DNA of 64,000 nt from Rhyacophila brunnea. Lineage: Eukaryota > Arthropoda > Insecta > Trichoptera > Rhyacophilidae. The translations under genes were made by a program, and so were the position numbers. The notes beneath the pieces are model-generated. The model saw nothing but the letters and a program-made list of their open reading frames with translations, made no database searches and had not been told where the DNA came from. Location: assembly GCA_022495005.1 (NCBI GenBank), contig JAGYXB010001571.1, positions 558,001 through 622,000 on the forward strand, in the 5' to 3' direction. Of the stretch, positions 41,101-53,460 are shown piece after piece. Numbering within the stretch: position 1 is the first letter of the stretch; each line of letters opens with the position of its first letter.

Positions 41101-44100
41101 ATATTTTAAGATGCTTCACTTGTCTTTAGAATATTTTCAGTTTAAAAGTAAAACTTATTTGTTACCTACAATATTTTTTACTTTAGAAGATGTTGTGATG
41201 TTTTCTTTTCTTTCCAACTGCCTAGATAATTAGTAATTATCGCCCATAATAAAGGTTAAAATACGGTGGAATATATAAATACCCAAGTGTTATCCTTTGA
41301 TATTGAATCTTCTTCCGGATGGAGTTTTCTGTGTGTTAGTTAGTACAGTGTTCCCAGAGATCCTTTTTTGTCTAAATGAAATATGCTCAGACTCTATCTC
41401 TACACAAGAAGGTTTTCTTCAATATCTTTGGTGATAACACCATAAAATCAGGATACCGAGTAGACATCAAATAATTTATTCCGATAACTATTCTTAATAA
41501 GTTTTACCTTTGAACTGAGAATAACATGAAACATCAAATATTGTGGAAGTATGAAAAACCTTATAATTTCTTTTCTATTGCAATAGCATATTTAGCTAAT
41601 GCTCTTTAAAACCAAATATATTAATTGAATACATACATATTATTTTTAATTACTTTCTAATAATTATGTATCTATATTTATTGACATTCAACTTATCAAA
41701 ATGTTGAAATTGGCTAGTAATTATTGGTTAAATAAAGAATAGGTATTCCAGTGTACGGCTAGTTTGACAAATAATGTATAGTTACATTCACATTACTCGC
41801 TGACATAATATGACTTTTTGTTGTTGTGGACACATGTATTTAGGCTACATTTATGTTACGAAGTATTGATTTTTGCTTGTGGTAAGATTAAGTTTTTTCT
41901 TTCCCCAATGTGTCTTTAAGTCACGTATGTTGGATATCCGGTGAAAATGACTAAGCATAAATAATTATTATAATATTAATTAATTATGTACATGTACCTA
42001 TGCAATTTTCGCAGACATAATTTTAATATTGTTAAATTGTTTGAATGACATTTTTAATCCTCAATTCCTATTTTACCAACTGGGTGAGAGTTTTATAAAT
42101 TTTATTATTCCTAGATGTCTCTGATATTAATATTTTTCATTGTTGAAATATTATCTCAATATTATTGTGCGTGCGTGTGCTGAATTTGTGTAAATTTCTG
42201 TTAAAATGTGCAATTTTAAATAATTTGCTGTTTAGAAATAATGGCAAATAAAATAAATTATCCTTCATTTTGTAAAAATATTATGACTGAGTTAAAAAGA
42301 ATTTTTTTGAAATGAATGAATATGAATAAATATTATGATAAAAGAATAAAAGAATCTAGCTCATTTAGATGTTGTTTATTATTGTTATTGCTTTGCATTG
42401 TCTAAAGAGATTGTTGGTAATTAAACTGTTGGAATTAAAATATATTATTGTAATTAATTTACAATAATAATTAGTAAAATGAACATGGGAATGAAATATT
42501 ATAGTACATTAAGACGTATCATGAATACATTATTTGCATTCCAAATATAATATTATGATATTAAAACTATTGTTTTGATAGCTTAATGCTACTCGCCCAT
42601 TACGCCATCTGTTGGTTGCATATTTCCTTCTATGCTCATATTCCATACATTTCTAGATTTGCTATGGCGAAAGGATCGACAAGCGAGCGGGAAGTCGAAC
42701 ACTGTATTCAGTGGTTCATGTCGATACAGACGCTAATTCAAATTAGACCTGATTACAATAATAATATATCTTTGTAGTTTTTTGCAACTTTTAATAATAG
42801 GTACTTATTATAATCTATTTACCACTAATGTACTATTAACAAAACTGCAGCTATTTCTTATAATATATTTTGACATTTATATATTATATTATGCCTCTAT
42901 CTAAGCTTATTCACAGTAAACCCAGATTTATGTACTGCATTTGCCAATAATGAATATCACCTGGAATATTTTTTGACAATACTACCCCACTTATCTAAAA
43001 CATAGTAAGGTACATCAAAATTCATAGACAATAATATTATCTATGAATCATTTTCTTTTTTTTTTAATCTATTTAAATAGCATCTCATTGTCAACCATGG
43101 TCTTGTATCTGTAGATATCCATTATTTCGCTGTCACTTCAATCAATCAGCTGCTATCTGCTATCCATGATTATCATTTAAAATTATAATAAGAAAACATT
43201 GTTTATTTTAGTGTTGCCATGAATATGGTAATAAAATATTAATTGAAATTTAGGAGTACTTCCCCATTTTGAGAGTTTTTATGTGTGAATTAGTACAGTA
43301 TTCCCAGAGTTTCTTCTTTACCTCATGGCAATATGTTCAGGCTCAATCATGAATATATTTGGTATAAGCGTTTTAGTTGATAATATTAGCACCTCGTATG
43401 ATTTTGCCTTGTGTAGTACTAATTGCGAGCAGTAGCAATATCTATTGATTTAAATTCAAATCAGTCTATAGATGTAAATTTATGAGAAACATTTTAAATA
43501 ATAAGCAGCCAAAGAAAGATTCAAACAGAAATACATTCTTTATCCTAGAGCTTAATGTGATAGTTAAAATTTAATATTATATTAATATCTACGTAATGAT
43601 ATATCTAGCTACTTATATAAATGTATGCCATGATGTTAACGCAAAACAATGCACCTGTTTTTTTTCATTTGTAGTGAAACGATTCAATTTGATTATGAAA
43701 GTATTGCGTGATATTAAATTTATTTATGTTTGAAAGTTTCTGGTGAAAAAAGAGAGGCATATTATTCTTAAATCGGTTTGTGCGTTATCATCCTTGACCC
43801 AATGAAAAATTATTAATAAAATTAATGTAATGTTGAAATCAAATGGGAAACAATTTTAAGTAAAGGACTTAGACGTAATATTAATATTATTGTGTTGATA
43901 TTATGATAGGTATTTTGAGTGTATCAAAGATACCATAATAAATTTTGTGCCCCCATTCAAATAATTAGCAGTTTACCCATACCTCTGAGTTTAGTATCAT
44001 TATGAATGAATATTGATTATTATATCGAGGGTTTAAAGTTAAACTACCGTATCTACATAGGAATTCAGGTTACACCATTACCATGTAATTATATCTACTC

Positions 44101-45254
44101 GACATTTGTGACCGCACACGTTTCAATTACGATAATGCTATAAACGTGTAGCTGCATGAAACTGATATAATAACATGCACTTATAAATGAAGATAATTGG
44201 CTCACCCATCATTTGACTTATGTGACATTCTGTGAATACATTTTACATAACAAAACATTGCAGAAGAATCAATGAATGATTCATAAAGTCATCTAACATT
44301 GTGGCTGGTCAATTATTTATGTAGTTGATCTTGAGGTGAGAAACAAAGGTTTGATAAACATTACTATTTATTTTGTGGAGATGACCCAGTTTAACTTTAG
44401 GCCCCGAAAAGTTATAATATAAATTTAATGTAGAGTTTATTGTAGAATCACTTTTGTAAAATTTATTTAAATCGTTATTCGTTGATGTTATAATGTATAC
44501 AACGATTTTATTACATCCCGAAGGGCGTTAAAGGTTATGTCGAATTAGTGAAATATACGTTGAATTCAAATAATGCACCTACCGCTTCCAATAATTGTTA
44601 GTGAGCATTCACTGTTGTTGTAAAATTAATTATTAAATCTTTGAAAATAAAATATTTTAGAAAATATTATACCAAAGTTTAAAACATTAAAATTTATCTT
44701 CAACGTCTATTTTTGTATTTTATTATTATACTTTTCTGTATTGTAATAATTGACATAAAATCCGAATATCCGTATTATTGAAAACGGCCAACATAAGGAA
44801 AAGAATAATGCATTGCTTTTTAATACATTTACAACATATCAACGATATTTGAATTAAATTAATCAAAGTATTGAAAGACAAGAATATCTTTTCTGTAAAT
44901 CAATTACATATTATTGCATGTTTAAAATGAACGTCATTATAGTAATATGTATTCAAACTATTAATATATGAAAATCGATGTTTGAAACACCAGTTAAAAT
45001 ATTTACAAAATGTTCTACTAGTGAATAGACAGTGTTGATTAATTTGGAAAAATAAACATATTATTACATATTACATACATATATAAAACGTTATACATGA
45101 ATAAAAGGATTAGCCCTAAGTAATATTTTCAATTATATAACACTTACCATATTATATTGTTTTTAAGGGAGAATAAACTCTTGAATAAACTAATCTACAT
45201 TGTTTTAATTTTGATATCCACTTCTGCAGAGAAAAATAAAATCTATGTTTTCAG
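41101..45254. other. Downstream region, two related segments
   Basis: AT-rich. Segments near 41310-41405 and 43255-43360 resemble each other in the same orientation ('gagttttctgtgtgttagttagtacagtgttcccagag' against 'gagtttttatgtgtgaattagtacagtattcccagag', then 'atgaaatatgctcagactc' against 'atggcaatatgttcaggctc'), about 2 kb apart, a diverged duplication or repeat. An isolated less AT-rich patch near 42590-42720 ('cgccatctgttggttg') is unassigned. No gene was seen. Confidence 0.5.
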
Positions 45255-45323
45255 GTCAATTTGGTCGCAGCTGAGATAATCAGATTTGGAATAAATCACA
45301 ATTTTCAAAATACTCTTGCTTAA
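45255..45323 (+). CDS. Possible relic or alternative terminal exon
   Basis: An acceptor (ATGTTTTCAG|G, ends 45254) opens a 22-codon frame in phase 0, starting V-N-L-V-A-A-E-I-I-R-F and stopping at 45321-45323. Phase 0 fits the end of uridine phosphorylase exon 6, and the beginning faintly resembles exon 7 (A-P-K-E-V-L) but stops before the R-P-x-K-L-V helix. Too short to be convincing. Confidence 0.15.
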   Translation, partial: VNLVAAEIIRFGINHNFQNTLA

Positions 45324-46004
45324 ATAGAAGTTAATTGGTGTATTTTTTATTTCTTTTACATTATTTATGTATAATTAAATTTTAGATATTGTTTTATATT
45401 CAATGTTTTGAATAAGTGATGCTTGTACCAGCAGAATACCAGCAGAGGCACCTAGCGGAAAAATACGAAGCTTGCAATTTGAGACATTTTTTTGATAATT
45501 TACAATTTCAACTGTATTAATTAATAAATATGTATCTGAAAACATTAAAAAGAAAAATATTTTTTTTAAGTCAAACATAATCTTACAATTATAAAAAAAA
45601 TGTTATAAAATGTGAATTTGTCACAGGACCACATCTTATTATTAAATTATATTTTATGGTCATATTTATTATTAAAATTTAGTTTATTAAGTTTTCTATT
45701 TTTCCGTGTACAGATTTTTGACTAATTCATAGTTTTAATATTTTTTATATTTATTTTAAAAAATAACGATTTTTATAAAAATATAAATGTGTATAACTTG
45801 AAATCTTTTAATTTAGTTTACTTTACCTAATAATGCTAGATGCCATGACTTCGATAGCAAGCAATTATTTATTGGTAAATAGTGTTTACGTTGATTTATA
45901 AAGAAATCATTTAATTACAAGAATGTATTAACCACTAATTAATGTAAATAGGTGGTAGAAAAAAATTATATTTACTTGTTTATAAACGATTTTTTCGATT
46001 ACAG

Positions 46005-46157
46005 GTCACTTACCTCCCTCAAACAATAAGTCCTCGTCACCGATATCCTCAGAAACTAATATTAATAAGTATGATAGAAATGATGAGGAAATTAATGAAA
46101 ATTGTTACTTGTGTAAGGTATTTTCATTTAGGTATGAAAGCTTGTTTGACAAACTGA
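46005..46157 (+). CDS. Candidate alternative last exon of uridine phosphorylase
   Basis: A good acceptor (TTTTTTCGATTACAG|G, ends 46004) is followed in phase 0 by 50 open codons to a TGA at 46155-46157. After Q320 of exon 6 this would give V-T-Y-L-P-Q-T-I-S-P ... Y-P-Q-K-L-I-L-I-S-M-I, in places like the family's C-terminal L-P-x-x-V-L-x-x-x-Q-Q-R-P-Q-x-L-I-S-x-x-I pattern. The isoform would have 370 residues. It may be a decayed exon, or an internal exon of another gene: a second frame is open from 46005 to a donor-like AAG|GTATTT at 46117. No other exon was found to support the latter. Confidence 0.3.
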   Translation, partial: VTYLPQTISPRHRYPQKLILISMIEMMRKLMKIVTCVRYFHLGMKACLTN

Positions 46158-46184
46158 TCGTATCCTGTTGATTGTACAGTTTGA

Positions 46185-46255
46185 TTGTAGTACAGTGCAT
46201 AAGGTGTTGGTCTTTCATCTAGGGACTCCGGGTTCCACCTTTGTGAGCTCACAAT
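46185..46255 (+). repeat. tRNA-like segment
   Basis: 'acagtgcataaggtgttgg' (A-box-like) is followed some 30 bases on by 'ccgggttccacct' (B-box-like, one base off GGTTCGAATCC in several positions). A SINE head is the likeliest reading; no tail or TSD was defined. Confidence 0.35.
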
Positions 46256-46419
46256 AATATATTTAAATACTATGTACCTAAACTGCTGTTTCACTATATT
46301 GCTGTTATTGGGCCTCATTGCTATTTGTTGTGTTAAAAAGAATAATAACCTTTGTAGTCTTTTTTAAAGATTAAAAACATAAAAGGTTGTTTTGATAGCT
46401 CTGTACTGACAATGTATCA

Positions 46420-46750
46420 GTGTCGAAGGGTGGTGGTAGTTTTTTAAGATTCAACATAATAGTGCACACTAAACATTGTCAGCCATACTTATTGTTTTAT
46501 TGCCTAAATAATCAAATCATAATAGATAAAAAATATTCTTCTATCTATAAAATGTCTGCAATTATGTATGCTTTAATGGCATTATTATGTCTTGGTTTAC
46601 ACAGGGTTTAATTGAATCTTAAAAATTAACCAACGTTATCTGCAATTTGTAGTGTTAGTTCAATGAAAACAAATACATATGACTGACATAGTTTAGTGTG
46701 CATTATTTTTGTCAGATCTTAACAGCTTACCACCACCTTTCGCCACCGCT
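46420..46750. repeat. Foldback element family F1, complete short copy
   Basis: Left end GTGTCGAAGGGTGGTGGTAG with 'catactatagtgcacac'-like sequence; right end, reversed, AGCGGTGGCGAAAGGTGGTGG with 'gcacactaaacta'. About 330 bp with single arm units (about 130 bp each) around an A/T core, unlike the tandem arms at 3251-3835. No ORF of its own. Confidence 0.75.
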
Positions 46751-46803
46751 AGGTTAATTACGAAGTCAATACCCTCATCAATAACAATAAAAACTACCTT
46801 AAG

Positions 46804-46942
46804 CCGGGTACTCATTAGCGAGCTGTAACTTTAACCATTCCAGATACCGTAACCAACTCTAGATGGAAAATAATCATTTATTAAGCTCGCTGGTTACTGT
46901 ATGTACAACGGTCACAGTTACACCTCGCTAATAAGTTCCCGA
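46804..46942. repeat. Small inverted-repeat element, 139 bp
   Basis: Ends CCGGGTACTCATTAGCGAGCTGTAACT and, reversed, GTCGGGAACTTATTAGCGAGGTGTAACTGTGACC; about 50 bp of imperfect pairing. Probably a MITE; no TSD defined. Confidence 0.7.
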
Positions 46943-48158
46943 CATAACAGAAAAGGAATGTTTGAAAATAATACAAAATTTTCGTCGGAATATTTATTTA
47001 TTTTAAACTAGGTACAAAAGAATACAATTTTCACTACATACAAAGTTTCGAAAGCCTGATTGGGATGTAAAAAAAAAAATTGTTGAAATTCAATTTACAC
47101 AGTATTTTATCATGATTGCCTCTTATGTATATTAATTATTACATAAATATTTTATTATAAAGAATTTCATCGAGTATATACCTAATTATATTATTATTTA
47201 ACATTACGGCAATGTAATTTATTCTCAAGCGAGGAACATATGATTAATAATTTTAATTTTATTAATATATTGTAACATGTTCATATTAGAGTAGATTTAA
47301 AAACTAAATACATTTTGACTTTTTTTACATATTATCGTAACGTTATTATGTACGAAATGGCAAGGTTTTTCCTACATTATTATTCTTAACCCACGTATTT
47401 ACAAAAAAAAATCGTATCAAGTTTTTGTATCAAAGTGTAGAATAGAAAATTGTTTTGTCAGTCTAGACTTTAGTATTATTTGTTTGTAAATATGCACTGG
47501 GTTGAAGATAAAATAGTTTTAGTTAAGTTCAGAGCATTGAGCCGTTAGCTTAGAGAAGACTTCTGCCAGTCACTGACCACCGATCAAAGAAATTCAATAT
47601 GAATAATTTGAACGTTACTTAAATCTGGGTCTTGACATAACTTTCTTACATAATGCGATCTTCATGCAATTAATAATTCAATGGTACTGTTCGTCTTTTA
47701 TATATTGACATCTACGTCATAACGCTTTTTGCATGCGGGCGATATTGCAACGGTTTTAATTCTACAAACGGCCACAGTGACGTGTACGTCTCAATATAGA
47801 AGTCAAAGTCTACATAGTGTTTTATCATTGGATTTTAGAAATTCTAACAAGATGATAAGTGAAAATATATTATTTACATAATATAGTCAAAATGGTGATT
47901 CATGTACTACATACTTTGATACTTTAACAAATTTAAAATTTTGTTCTTATAATTTCGCTAGAACGTTAAATTTTTATAGGGCCCATCTATAAATGATGTC
48001 ATACCAGTTTCGGTGTATCATGAAATACTTTAGTTCAGAAAAAAACGATTTTATATTTTGTTGATGTTGTGACCTAAGATTTTCTACAACCCTCCTAACC
48101 ACATTGTTACATATCATCACATTTTATCAGAACTCCTCCCACCTTTAGTACTAGAATA
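46943..48158. other. Intergenic, nothing recognised
   Basis: AT-rich; no gene, RNA or repeat could be supported. Confidence 0.5.
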
Positions 48159-48320
48159 CAGTGGTCGAGCGGGTGGCGGGGCGGCAGCGACGTGCGCAAC
48201 TCAAATGTATAACCGTGTGTGAAATGTTCGTTGACAGTGTATTTTTTTCGGGCATTCCACACATGTTTGAGTTTCATGCGCCCGCTGCCGTCCCGCTGCC
48301 CGCGCTTTCACTCTGGCCAA
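48159..48320. repeat. GC-rich inverted-repeat element
   Basis: Left GAGCGGGTGGCGGGGCGGCAG with 'caactcaaatgta' and right, reversed, AAGCGCGGGCAGCGGGACGG with 'gaaactcaaacatg' form imperfect arms of about 60 bp. The element is strikingly GC-rich in its AT-rich setting. Likely a MITE (ends near CAGTGG / CAGAGTG); no TSD was found. Confidence 0.7.
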
Positions 48321-51300
48321 GCACTTAGGGTACAATGTCATATATGGACGACCCCTATGTTGAGTAAAATTCACGTCTTGTTATTTTTTTTGCCTATCAA
48401 AATTCCTGTACAATATACAACCGCAGTTTACATCTGCGTAGATCGCATGTATCAAACGCGCTGGTGAAATTATTTTATTAATATTCTTCGAATTGAATTG
48501 GATGGTAGGTGTCTGCTATTAAATTAGTATTGAATAATATTGTGTATGGAGCCATGTACAATAGATGTATTACTATAAATTTCATTCAGGCCATTATTAT
48601 TAAATTATTATATTATTATGCAGCTTCTAACGGACAAAATTTAATTATATTGTGTTTGTTATTGAATACTGTAGAAATTTGATGACTCTGATGAGTATTG
48701 AAGTAATTTTTGTGAAAACACACAAGTCCCTGTAGAGTGTTCAGAATTGAATGTTAGTTAGATCTTCTATTGTGGGAGTATTTCACTAAATCATATTGAT
48801 TATGGAAATAAAGAACCTAAATAAATTTATTACATTAATCAGTATAGAAATTATTATTATAAAACATTTTAATATTCACAGTTCAGCGTATACCAATCCT
48901 AACAATATTAATTAGTTTTTCATCTAACGTATTTCTAAGTTTATTGCTATAGCTTCGACAACAAAATATGTTATTGTGAAAACTGTCATTCTTGCTAGTT
49001 ATTTAAGATTTGGACTGATGCCATTGTGTTCATTCTAACTATGCATAACAACTTACAGAATGTACTTTTTTTATATTTGACATTGCAAATTCCTGAACAA
49101 AATAATACTCGTCTATAAACAATAATTTGTTTGATCTCTGATTGGAGTATATAGTAGATATTTTTTCAAACACAACTGTATGTGAATATATGTGACAGTT
49201 CATATTGTGAACATGTTTCACACATGTCGACATCTCCTATGTAAAACTTTGGAACTGCGTTTTTGGCAATTTTGACTTAATTCCCTTTATTAAATGATTT
49301 TAAATTTAATAAAACGATGATATCAAAAAAAAAAAAAAAACAGCATTTAAATTAACGTTGTGGTGCAATTAAAATTTATTAAAATCGTACTACTGAAAGG
49401 TTATCATTTTGCAGTTCTGACTTTATATGTAGGAGGTGTCGATGTGTTTGAAATATTTTAGTGGTCGGTAGGTATATGCACATGCGGAGATCGGTAGCAA
49501 TGACAGGGTATGAACCGCTCACGAAGCGAGTCGCACATGTTCGACGTAGCGATACTATGTGTACGAACATTTCATACAAACATGAAAAACACAGTCTCAA
49601 TTGTTTATCAACCACAGCTGGCTTCTTTAGTGTGTTGTGTCTTGTTGCATGACCATTTCTGCCCCAAGATGAAACATGATATAGACGACTTACACAATAT
49701 GCCTAAATGCATTTAGCGAACCAATAGGGTATCTTGAATTGAAGTATGTATATTGATTGAAAAGTTACACCTGAATTTAGTTCAGCTGCTGGATTTAAGC
49801 TTGCTGCCCAATGGATCAATAGGCGAGCTATCTAATATTTTGCCCTTAATATCAGTACAATGGAAATAATTTTTTTTGACTAAAATGGCAACGCTAACTA
49901 CATATTTAAGGGTTTGTGTCATTATTGTAGCTGCTATTGTTAATGTTGCGTAAAAAACCAGTAAAATAAATAAATAATTTAAAGAAATATAAAATTAAAA
50001 GGTTGACAATAAAATTTAAATTATACAACATACAAATAATATTAAATTTAATATATAATAGTGGTTTCCAAAATAATGTATATCGAATAAATTTTATCTG
50101 GAGTTGTATTTACTTTACATAGATGTTTTCAAGTAAAAGATATTTTAGATAGCAATAATTTATTATTTGTATTTTATAATTTATTTCTTTTACTTGAATG
50201 TTATTTTAGACTTTTCGAAGTTGTGTTTGGTACAATATTGTTGTATTTAGGGATATATTTTTGTTAAATTTTAATAAAGTGGGAAGATATTTTAAAATAT
50301 TGTGAGGACTACAAAATTAAAAAAAAAAATATACATATAAAATAAATAATACAAAGGTATTTCCGCTAGAATTCCTTTTTCACAAACGGTTCGTTGTTGA
50401 AGCAAACTAAACCACGGTCCATCCAAAGATTACGCCTTAAAACCTACAGCCATGTAACTTTGTGTGAAAAGATAATGGACATTAAATATAGAGTACTTAA
50501 GTTTTAACATCTATTATCACAAAACGTTACATTTAAATAGTCACCTAATTTTTTTTTCATCGCATAATTCATTACAAAAGTCAAACAGTTTTTCATTACA
50601 GAATTAAAACATAAATTTAATGTATCATGGCATTTATATCTAATATATCACTATGGAGCTAAATTATTCTAAGGAACTGTGATTTTATTATCAGCTTATG
50701 ATAATTTGACATTTTGCTTACAATAATTTGGCTACATAAGGATCATGTAAGATTAATTAATGGTAATAGAAATACAAACATTTCAAAATGCTTAGGTACT
50801 TAGTACTTATTCCACAATTATTATAATTATTACCTACACCTAAGACCAACCAGTACAAAATAATGTAATTTCTTAATTGTGGATTAAACACTAATAAAAT
50901 TTTAACTAAATATTTTGAAGTGTGTGTTATTCTAATAACCCATCAAGAATTCGGTGTCATCAGTGGTATAGGGTCAGAACATAAAAATAACAATGTCATT
51001 ATTTCTCTTTTCATGACAGTTTGCAACATGTGTTGTGTGACATATTCTGAAGCATGCTATATTTTGAAAAAAATGTTCAGTGTCACCGATTTAGCATGGT
51101 TCTGCTCTACTACACCACCCATTATCAAAATTATTTACTGTGAAATGGATCAATTACAAGCATAAAAGAAAGATAGTGTTACACTTTAAAAAATAATGTG
51201 AAGTTTTCCTAATCATTTACAATAATTAATAGAAAATTTTAATACTTGCGTTGTGCATCATGTTTTTGACATTGTAAGGAAATCGAGTAATTTCATTTTT

Positions 51301-52627
51301 TTTTATCAAAAAATTACAAAATATTGAGAGAGGAACAATATAAAAGGATGATTACAGAGTATGTTCGCGTAGTGAAAGGATTATTATAATTATTAGTTGC
51401 GTCGTCTCTTCAAATTATTTTATAATATTTATTTTTCCTATGTCATTCATATTAGCCAATGTTTATATTTCCTAAATCAATATGATTTACATTTTGTAAC
51501 ACTAGGTTGTTTTACTATTTGGTAGGTTTTTATAAAACTATATTATAATAAATAATAATTAGAATAGGGATTGGGTATTTAAATTAAATTATTATTTTTT
51601 ATAAGACGTTCTTATTACCAACGATTAACCTAGTGTTTTTAATAAAATCAGTGGGTTATTAAATGATAATCATAGAAAACACTTGAAAGAATCAGACTGA
51701 TGATTTATGATAGGTAGGGGTTGACAAAATATAAAAACGAAGGGTTCCGAAAAAATAATTAACTGTACCGTTATAACTTTTGTATCATTTACATAATATA
51801 TAGTGGTTTTTCTACGCAATTTAATTATAATCAGGATGATTTTTTCTGCTTATGAGTGCTTGATCAATTGATACCTAGCGAAAGAATTTGATCCCAATTT
51901 TTATTGACATATTATGTGAATGATAGATATTTATTATACCTAATTAATATTATATCTTTCCAACAAGAATTGACAGTACCACCGTAATGATTAAACGTGT
52001 TGTTAAGCGCATTAAATATCCCATTTAACACAGCGTCAAAGATATTTTATAACTCAACTTATTTTGTGACAATTCGTCACCAAGATAAGTGGAATAATAG
52101 TCGTAGTGTTGTGACAGTTTGACACTTATGACACAATGTTTCATATTGTATTGACAAAACATTCCAATAGAGTTTAATTATCATAAACGATAGTGTACGA
52201 CATGTGGACACATTAGTATATCTATACCAATATCTATAATATATCGTTTTTTTGGAATAACTATTATATTGAATGAACAATTTCAATATGAGGACCAAAA
52301 GGAAGTGTAGTTTGAAAAAACTATAGCGATGTGAGTTTATTGAAATGAAACTCTTTTACACTGGGTAAACGAGAGTGAATGTCAGTGATTTGTGCCGAAA
52401 AACCATGATGGGTTACTCGATAAACAAAATAAAAAGTGAAGACAGCAAGTGGAATCGATTCGTAAACCTTTCGCGATTGCACTATATCGAGTATTGTGTG
52501 TAGGATATGGCCGGGCCATCGATAAAGTATCGTACTTTTCTTTTGAAGTCGATATTGATTTTGTGATTTTTTTGGAAATAAATAAATAAATCACTCATGG
52601 ACAAGCATCATTTAATACCAATACTAA
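48321..52627. other. Intergenic, nothing firmly recognised
   Basis: AT-rich, A-run near 49326. A segment near 48415-48470 ('tgcgtagatcgcatgtatcaaacgcg') is weakly like one near 56840-56885 ('tgcttagatcgcatacgttgaacgca'). The overlapping open frames at 49379-49716 lie on both strands of the same less AT-rich patch and show no domain. No RNA gene was seen. Confidence 0.5.
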
Positions 52628-52900
52628 CGCATCTATTCTATACACAAGGCTGTTATCGAGGGTAGTTTATCATATTTATGTATTGAGGTGGTTAATTGTT
52701 ATAATAAGTTAACCGTCTGAACTGTCAAAAAGTGCTATGTTTGAACATCACCTCTCTTGGCTGTGTTTACTTTTATAGACAGTTTTGACAGCTTAGGCGG
52801 CTAATTTATCGTAACAATTATAATAAAATTATAAATAATACATAAATATGATAAACTACCGTCGATAGCGGCTAGCACCCTTGTGTATAGAATAGATGCG
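52628..52900. repeat. Long palindromic element, 273 bp
   Basis: Ends CGCATCTATTCTATACACAAG and the exact inverse CTTGTGTATAGAATAGATGCG; pairing continues inward for most of the length ('gtagtttatcatatttatgtatt' against 'aatacataaatatgataaactac', then 'ttaaccgtctgaactgtcaaaa' against 'ttttgacagcttaggcggctaa'). No ORF. A foldback MITE without a recognisable TSD. Confidence 0.85.
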
Positions 52901-53157
52901 CAGGTATTTATACTTTTTCTTTCAATATGACAGCCCTAATCATGTGAATTTCAATTGTTATCTACCTATATTATGTTTCTCCTTCATCTATATACCTAGA
53001 AGAAAACTATTATTGTAGACGAAAACAATAAATTATTATTGATTTTAAAAGTATTAGTTAGCGTTAGTACTAATAAATGACAATATAAAATTGTAACTAT
53101 ATTTGTTTAAAAATTTAATATGTGGCAGTATGTACACATTCCAATTTAATTTAAGTA

Positions 53158-53163
53158 TTTTAT
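53158..53163 (-). terminator. Possible polyadenylation signal of the cuticle gene
   Basis: AATAAA on the - strand about 300 bp past the stop codon of the cuticle protein. Other A/T-rich variants lie closer, so the choice is tentative. Confidence 0.35.
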
Positions 53164-53460
53164 TTCCAATAAAAATACCAAAATACCAAACAAAAACAAA
53201 TACCTATGCAATTTACTATGGCTGGTACTAAGAATCATTGTGTTCGAGTGTGGAGTGCAAAACAAAAAGTTTCACTCCAGCCGCGTGTGTTCGTTCATTA
53301 ATTTTTTGATTACATCACATTCCACAAAATTTGGAAGAAAAATAAATTTGGTTTGGAATTTGGAATAGTAGGTATAAGTTATTAGTGAAGTGAAGATTAA
53401 AGATTCACAAATTTTCTGAATATAAATAATACAACGAACATACTCTCTCTAAGGTCAGTT

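Noticed and set aside
42586..42777. 63-codon frame after uridine phosphorylase as a small gene
   Set aside because: Contains a 'cgccatctgttgg' type sequence common in insect repeats; no domain or splice evidence.
49379..49716. Gene in the overlapping frames near 49.5 kb
   Set aside because: Frames on both strands of the same less AT-rich patch, none with a recognisable motif or splice signals.
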